Assembly: GCF_041431415.1 (NCBI RefSeq) | Contig: NZ_CP107846.1 | Location: 62,001 to 126,000, forward strand | DNA: 64,000 nt | Reading direction: 5' to 3' | DNA from: Streptomyces sp. NBC_00513 | GTDB taxonomy: Bacteria; Actinomycetota; Actinomycetes; Streptomycetales; Streptomycetaceae | In this document: piece after piece, positions 61,437-64,000 of the stretch | How positions within the stretch are numbered: position 1 is the stretch's first letter | How the letters are laid out: the number at the start of each line of letters is the position of its first letter | Position numbers and translations under genes: made by a program | The notes under the pieces: generated by a model | The model's database searches: none | What the model was told of the DNA's origin: nothing | What the model saw: only the letters and a program-made list of their open reading frames with translations

Positions 61437-62224
61437 ACCGCGAGCACCACCACCGCGACCTTCAGGCCGCCGGCCGCATCGCGGCCGCCGCCACCTCCGA
61501 GCAGCTGCTCAACCCGTCCGACACCTCCACCGACCGGCCCACGGTCGTCACCCTCTGCGGCTCCACCCGCTTCTGGAGCGAGCTCGCCGAGGCCAACTTC
61601 CGCGAGACGGCCGCCGGCCGCGTGGTCCTCGCTCCCGGCTGCGACATGAAGAAGGCGCACCCGCTGTGGGCCGAACCCGCAGCCGCCGAGGAGCTCAAGC
61701 TCGCACTGGACGCGCTACACCGCTGGAAGATCCGGGCCTGCGACCAAGTCCTGGTCGTCAACACCGGCGGATACATCGGCGACTCCACCCGCGCCGAGAT
61801 CGCCTACGCCCACCAGCTCGGCCGGCCCGTCCGCTACACCGACCCGGTCGGCCACGCCGTCATCCTCCACCGGCCCGGCCTGGACCCCGTACGGATCGGT
61901 CCGTACGAACACGAGAGCCACGCCGAGGAGATCGCCGCCGGCCTGCGCGGGCAGCTGCACTCCACCGCGCACGTGGAGGGCACGGTCATCGCCACCGGCG
62001 CCTTCCGCCCCGACCTCGACCACCTCGAACCGCGGGTGCCCACCGACCCGTTCGCCCTGGCCGAAGCCATGGACAACGACCCCGACGGCGATGGCACCGG
62101 CCGCAACTTCCCCGACCTCTACGCCCGCCTGTGCGCCCAGGAGCCCGCCGAGCGCGCGAGCAACCTCTGGGGGAGGGCCGCCTCCGCGTACGACGACCTG
62201 CACGCCGACCCCGTCGACGAGTAG
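61433..62224 (+). CDS. Nucleoside 2-deoxyribosyltransferase-like protein
   Basis: A protein of 263 aa. TLCGSTRFW, LAPGCDMKKAH and VNTGGYIGDSTRAEIAYA fit the deoxyribosyltransferase/Nudt-like fold. The C-terminal third is extra and acidic. It may salvage or modify nucleosides, or cleave a signal nucleotide. Start at the second ATG (61433), which fits AAGGA seven bases upstream and gives an ATGA overlap. Confidence 0.7.
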   Translation: MNREHHHRDLQAAGRIAAAATSEQLLNPSDTSTDRPTVVTLCGSTRFWSELAEANFRETAAGRVVLAPGCDMKKAHPLWAEPAAAEELKLALDALHRWKIRACDQVLVVNTGGYIGDSTRAEIAYAHQLGRPVRYTDPVGHAVILHRPGLDPVRIGPYEHESHAEEIAAGLRGQLHSTAHVEGTVIATGAFRPDLDHLEPRVPTDPFALAEAMDNDPDGDGTGRNFPDLYARLCAQEPAERASNLWGRAASAYDDLHADPVDE

Positions 62225-62257
62225 TCGACCCCTTTCCTGAACGCCAATCACGAGTTG

Positions 62258-62298
62258 GCCAAGTCTGAGTTGACATGCCAACTCAGACTTGGCATCAT
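62258..62298 (+). promoter_or_regulatory. Promoter covered by a palindrome
   Basis: Arms GCCAAGTCTGAGTTG and CAACTCAGACTTGGC (62258-62272 with 62279-62293) surround a six-base loop. A TTGACA (62270) and CATCAT (62293, 17-base gap) sit within it. A repressor bound here would cover both promoter boxes. Confidence 0.6.
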
Positions 62299-62344
62299 TG
62301 AGGGGTGGGCAAGGGCCCGCACCGACGACCGGAGGCGACGAATC

Positions 62345-62821
62345 ATGGAGCAGATCCAGCAGTTATCGCAGGCCGCCCCCACCGAGGCGCGCCTGGCCCA
62401 GGCCCGCACCGAGGTGATTGCCGAGATGGGCAGGACCGACGCCAAAGCGTCCGCGCTCCTGACCGTCCTCGGCCTCCCCCTCGCCGTCCTGATCGCCACC
62501 GTCCCCGGTCACGACCTCCCCGTCGCCGCCACCATCGCCGCCGGGATCGGCGCGGCCGCCCTGGCCGCCGCGATGCTCCTGGTCCTACTGATCGTCCGCC
62601 CCCGCCTCGGCGGCGACGTCAGCGGCTCCTACCTCCACTGGGCGACCTGCACGCCCGAACAGGCCGCCGCCGACATCGCCACCGACCGCAGCGCCGAACT
62701 GATCGTGGTCCTGTCCCGGATCGCCGCTCGGAAGTTCCGCGCGCTCCGGCTCGCCATCGACATCACCGCCGCTGCCGTCGCCCTGCTGGTCCTCGCCGGG
62801 ATCATCGCCCTCGCCGTCTGA
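62345..62821 (+). CDS. Pycsar-type effector (orphan)
   Basis: A protein of 158 aa. Two membrane helices (about 40-78) and a third near the end, together with TDAKASALLTVLGLPLAV and the RIAARKFRALR block, resemble membrane effectors of the Pycsar family (PF18967 type). In Pycsar systems a cyclase makes a cyclic nucleotide that opens such effectors. No cyclase gene is seen near. GGAGG before ATG. Confidence 0.6.
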   Translation: MEQIQQLSQAAPTEARLAQARTEVIAEMGRTDAKASALLTVLGLPLAVLIATVPGHDLPVAATIAAGIGAAALAAAMLLVLLIVRPRLGGDVSGSYLHWATCTPEQAAADIATDRSAELIVVLSRIAARKFRALRLAIDITAAAVALLVLAGIIALAV

Positions 62822-62840
62822 CGGACCGAAGGAGAGGGGC

Positions 62841-63020
62841 ATGCTCGCCGAACTGATCCGCCGAGCCCTCGGCCGCCTGACCACGCCGATGAAGACCGCG
62901 CAGTTCGAGTGCCACAAGTGCGGGCTCTCAATGAAGATCACCGACTACCCCGACCGCATCGGACCCATCCTCGACACCGCCCTCACGCACGCCTGCGAGC
63001 CCAAGGCCAAGGCGCTCTGA
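62841..63020 (+). CDS. Tiny zinc-binding protein
   Basis: A protein of 59 aa with CHKCG and a late HAC. A ribbon is possible. AAGGAGAG before ATG. Unknown role. Confidence 0.5.
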   Translation: MLAELIRRALGRLTTPMKTAQFECHKCGLSMKITDYPDRIGPILDTALTHACEPKAKAL

Positions 63021-63022
63021 CC

Positions 63023-63071
63023 CCCGGGACGGGCGGCATCACCGGCTACCAACCAAGCCGCCCGCCCCGGG
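63023..63071 (+). repeat. Structured intergenic hairpin (family member)
   Basis: Fifteen-base stem CCCGGGACGGGCGGC with GCCGCCCGCCCCGGG (one mismatch). Loop contains GGCTACCAACCAAG. Followed by a leader similar to that before the gene at 55626. Confidence 0.65.
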
Positions 63072-63143
63072 CCAGCCCAACCCGCTCTCAACCGGAGCAG
63101 GGGGCAGCTACATCGTCCCTCAACCGACACGGAGCCGATCACC

Positions 63144-63383
63144 ATGACCCCCACCAAACCCGACACCCCCGAGGCCGGCGAGGTCAGCGCGGCCAAGGCC
63201 CGCCTCGACAAGGCCGCCACAGTGCGCAACCAGGCCATCGAAGCGGCCCACCGCGCCTACTGGGCCGCGGTCAAGGCCGAGATGGACGCCAAGACCCTCA
63301 CGCAGAGGGCCGTGGCCGAACACCTCGACTTCAGCCGCGAGCACATCCGCAACCAGGTCAACCGCTACACCGCCGACCAGTAG
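63144..63383 (+). CDS. Small helix-turn-helix-like protein, paralogue of 55626
   Basis: A protein of 79 aa. An alanine-rich helix is followed by QRAVAEHLDFSREHIRNQVN, a plausible recognition helix. Same family as the 75-aa protein at 55626 and with the same type of leader, so the unit was duplicated. ACGGAG before ATG. Confidence 0.6.
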   Translation: MTPTKPDTPEAGEVSAAKARLDKAATVRNQAIEAAHRAYWAAVKAEMDAKTLTQRAVAEHLDFSREHIRNQVNRYTADQ

Positions 63384-63402
63384 GCCGGCGCCGAAGATCC
63401 CA

Positions 63403-63441
63403 GGGGCGGCCGCAGCATCGGCCAAGAGGTACGGCCGCCCC
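63403..63441 (+). repeat. Structured intergenic hairpin (family member)
   Basis: Arms GGGGCGGCCG and CGGCCGCCCC around a loop with ATCGGCCAAGAGG. Confidence 0.55.
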
Positions 63442-63540
63442 CCGGGCTCCCCGTCCAGAGCAGAACCGGACCGCAGGCTGGGCGTTCCTCACCGAGACCC
63501 TGACCGCCGCCGGGTTCCCCACGGGCACCTGGCCGACCGC

Positions 63541-63691
63541 GATGCTGCAGGTCCGCCACCACGACCTGCCCGACCCCGACCCGGCGCCGCCGGCCATCGC
63601 ACCCGCGCCTCCGCCGGTGCCGAACACCTGGCGCGCCCTGTTGCGCCGAGACCTGGCCCGCCTCCTGGCCGCCCTCGGCCGGAACCGCTAG
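63541..63691 (+). CDS. Possible small proline-rich protein
   Basis: The ATG at 63541 gives a 49-aa product ending RRDLARLLAALGRNR. The frame is open further upstream but lacks a start codon. No family; the call is weak. Confidence 0.3.
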
Positions 63692-63777
63692 CTCCAACAC
63701 CCCGAGCGCCCGGCGCCGCGAACCGCAGACGGCCGCCGCCCGGTCCCCAAGAACCGTCACGAGAAGAGGAGAGATCC

Positions 63778-64000
63778 ATGATGAGCGAGTACACCCCCGT
63801 GGACATCACGCCGCCGGAGCTTCAGCCGTCGGCACTGGCACACCACGTGCCCAACTGGGCAGAGGCGGCGCCCACACCGACCGACGTGCACGACTGGGAC
63901 CAGCGCCGGGCGACCGCGCTCGTCCCGTTCGAACTCGACGGGCGAGGCTGGCCGATGCACCCGCACGGTCGCACCGGCCGTACCGGCCGCAACCTCGGGA
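63778..64000 (+). CDS. Nudix/ADP-ribose pyrophosphatase-like protein, partial
   Basis: Incomplete at the window end. The last residues GWPMHPHGRTGRTGRN resemble the opening of NUDT9-type ADP-ribose pyrophosphatases, where a GR-rich loop precedes the Nudix domain. The catalytic Nudix box would lie beyond this window. AGGAGAG before the double ATG. Confidence 0.5.
   Translation, partial: MMSEYTPVDITPPELQPSALAHHVPNWAEAAPTPTDVHDWDQRRATALVPFELDGRGWPMHPHGRTGRTGRNLG

Overview
The window is GC-rich throughout. It has strong third-position GC, GTG starts, actinobacterial families (WhiB-like, SpdB/DUF2637, TraB, DUF5999, DUF6236-like) and tightly overlapping ATGA/GTGA genes. This points to Streptomyces or a close relative. 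A replication initiator with internal iterons, a DnaB helicase, a telomere-associated polymerase-like protein, a candidate terminal protein, ParAB and two sets of transfer genes together indicate a large conjugative linear plasmid, or a plasmid integrated as such. No rRNA, tRNA or CRISPR array was seen.

Layout. 344-3934 and 9593-21107 (all minus strand) form a type-IV-secretion-like transfer cluster. In transcription order it runs: SpdB/DUF2637-like membrane protein, sigma-like regulator, small protein, TcpC-like protein, pilin-like small membrane protein, PrgI-like protein, VirB4, VirB6-like protein, cell-wall hydrolase. After an accessory insert it continues with a small membrane protein, a VirD4-like ATPase and a replication-relaxation protein. 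The insert (4172-9517) holds a HEPN-like small protein, a DUF1963-like protein and several unknowns. 21302-23760 is parA-parB, with a palindrome array inside parB. 23825-33517 is accessory: a membrane-linked Mrr-type nuclease, a DUF6236-like gene, an ATPase/HNH pair resembling Septu defence, and a helicase with helicase-associated repeats.

33620-39580 (minus strand) is the replication block. It runs leader peptide, Rep with iterons, DnaB, Tap/Tac-like protein, zinc-binding protein, Tpg/Tpc-like protein, almost all coupled by overlaps. This would join internal origin firing to end patching of a linear replicon. 40172-42538 holds two GntR-family regulators and a P-loop kinase. 42869-54697 (plus strand) is a second transfer region: WhiB-like regulator, small proteins, a coiled-coil SpdB-like protein, a large low-complexity protein and the FtsK-like DNA translocase TraB. 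55029-64000 is a run of small plasmid genes plus a DnaN sliding clamp, a deoxyribosyltransferase-like protein, an orphan Pycsar-type effector and the start of a Nudix hydrolase.

Regulation appears to be wired through short dispersed DNA repeats. A 102-bp promoter/leader module is shared by the sigma-like gene and the replication operon. A 15-bp-phased ATGCAT triplet occurs at two promoters. A family of structured intergenic hairpins occurs in the right arm. Four repeat arrays sit inside or next to the gene most likely to encode their binding protein (parB, rep, and the two SpdB-like genes); this recurring arrangement is the most unusual feature of the window.
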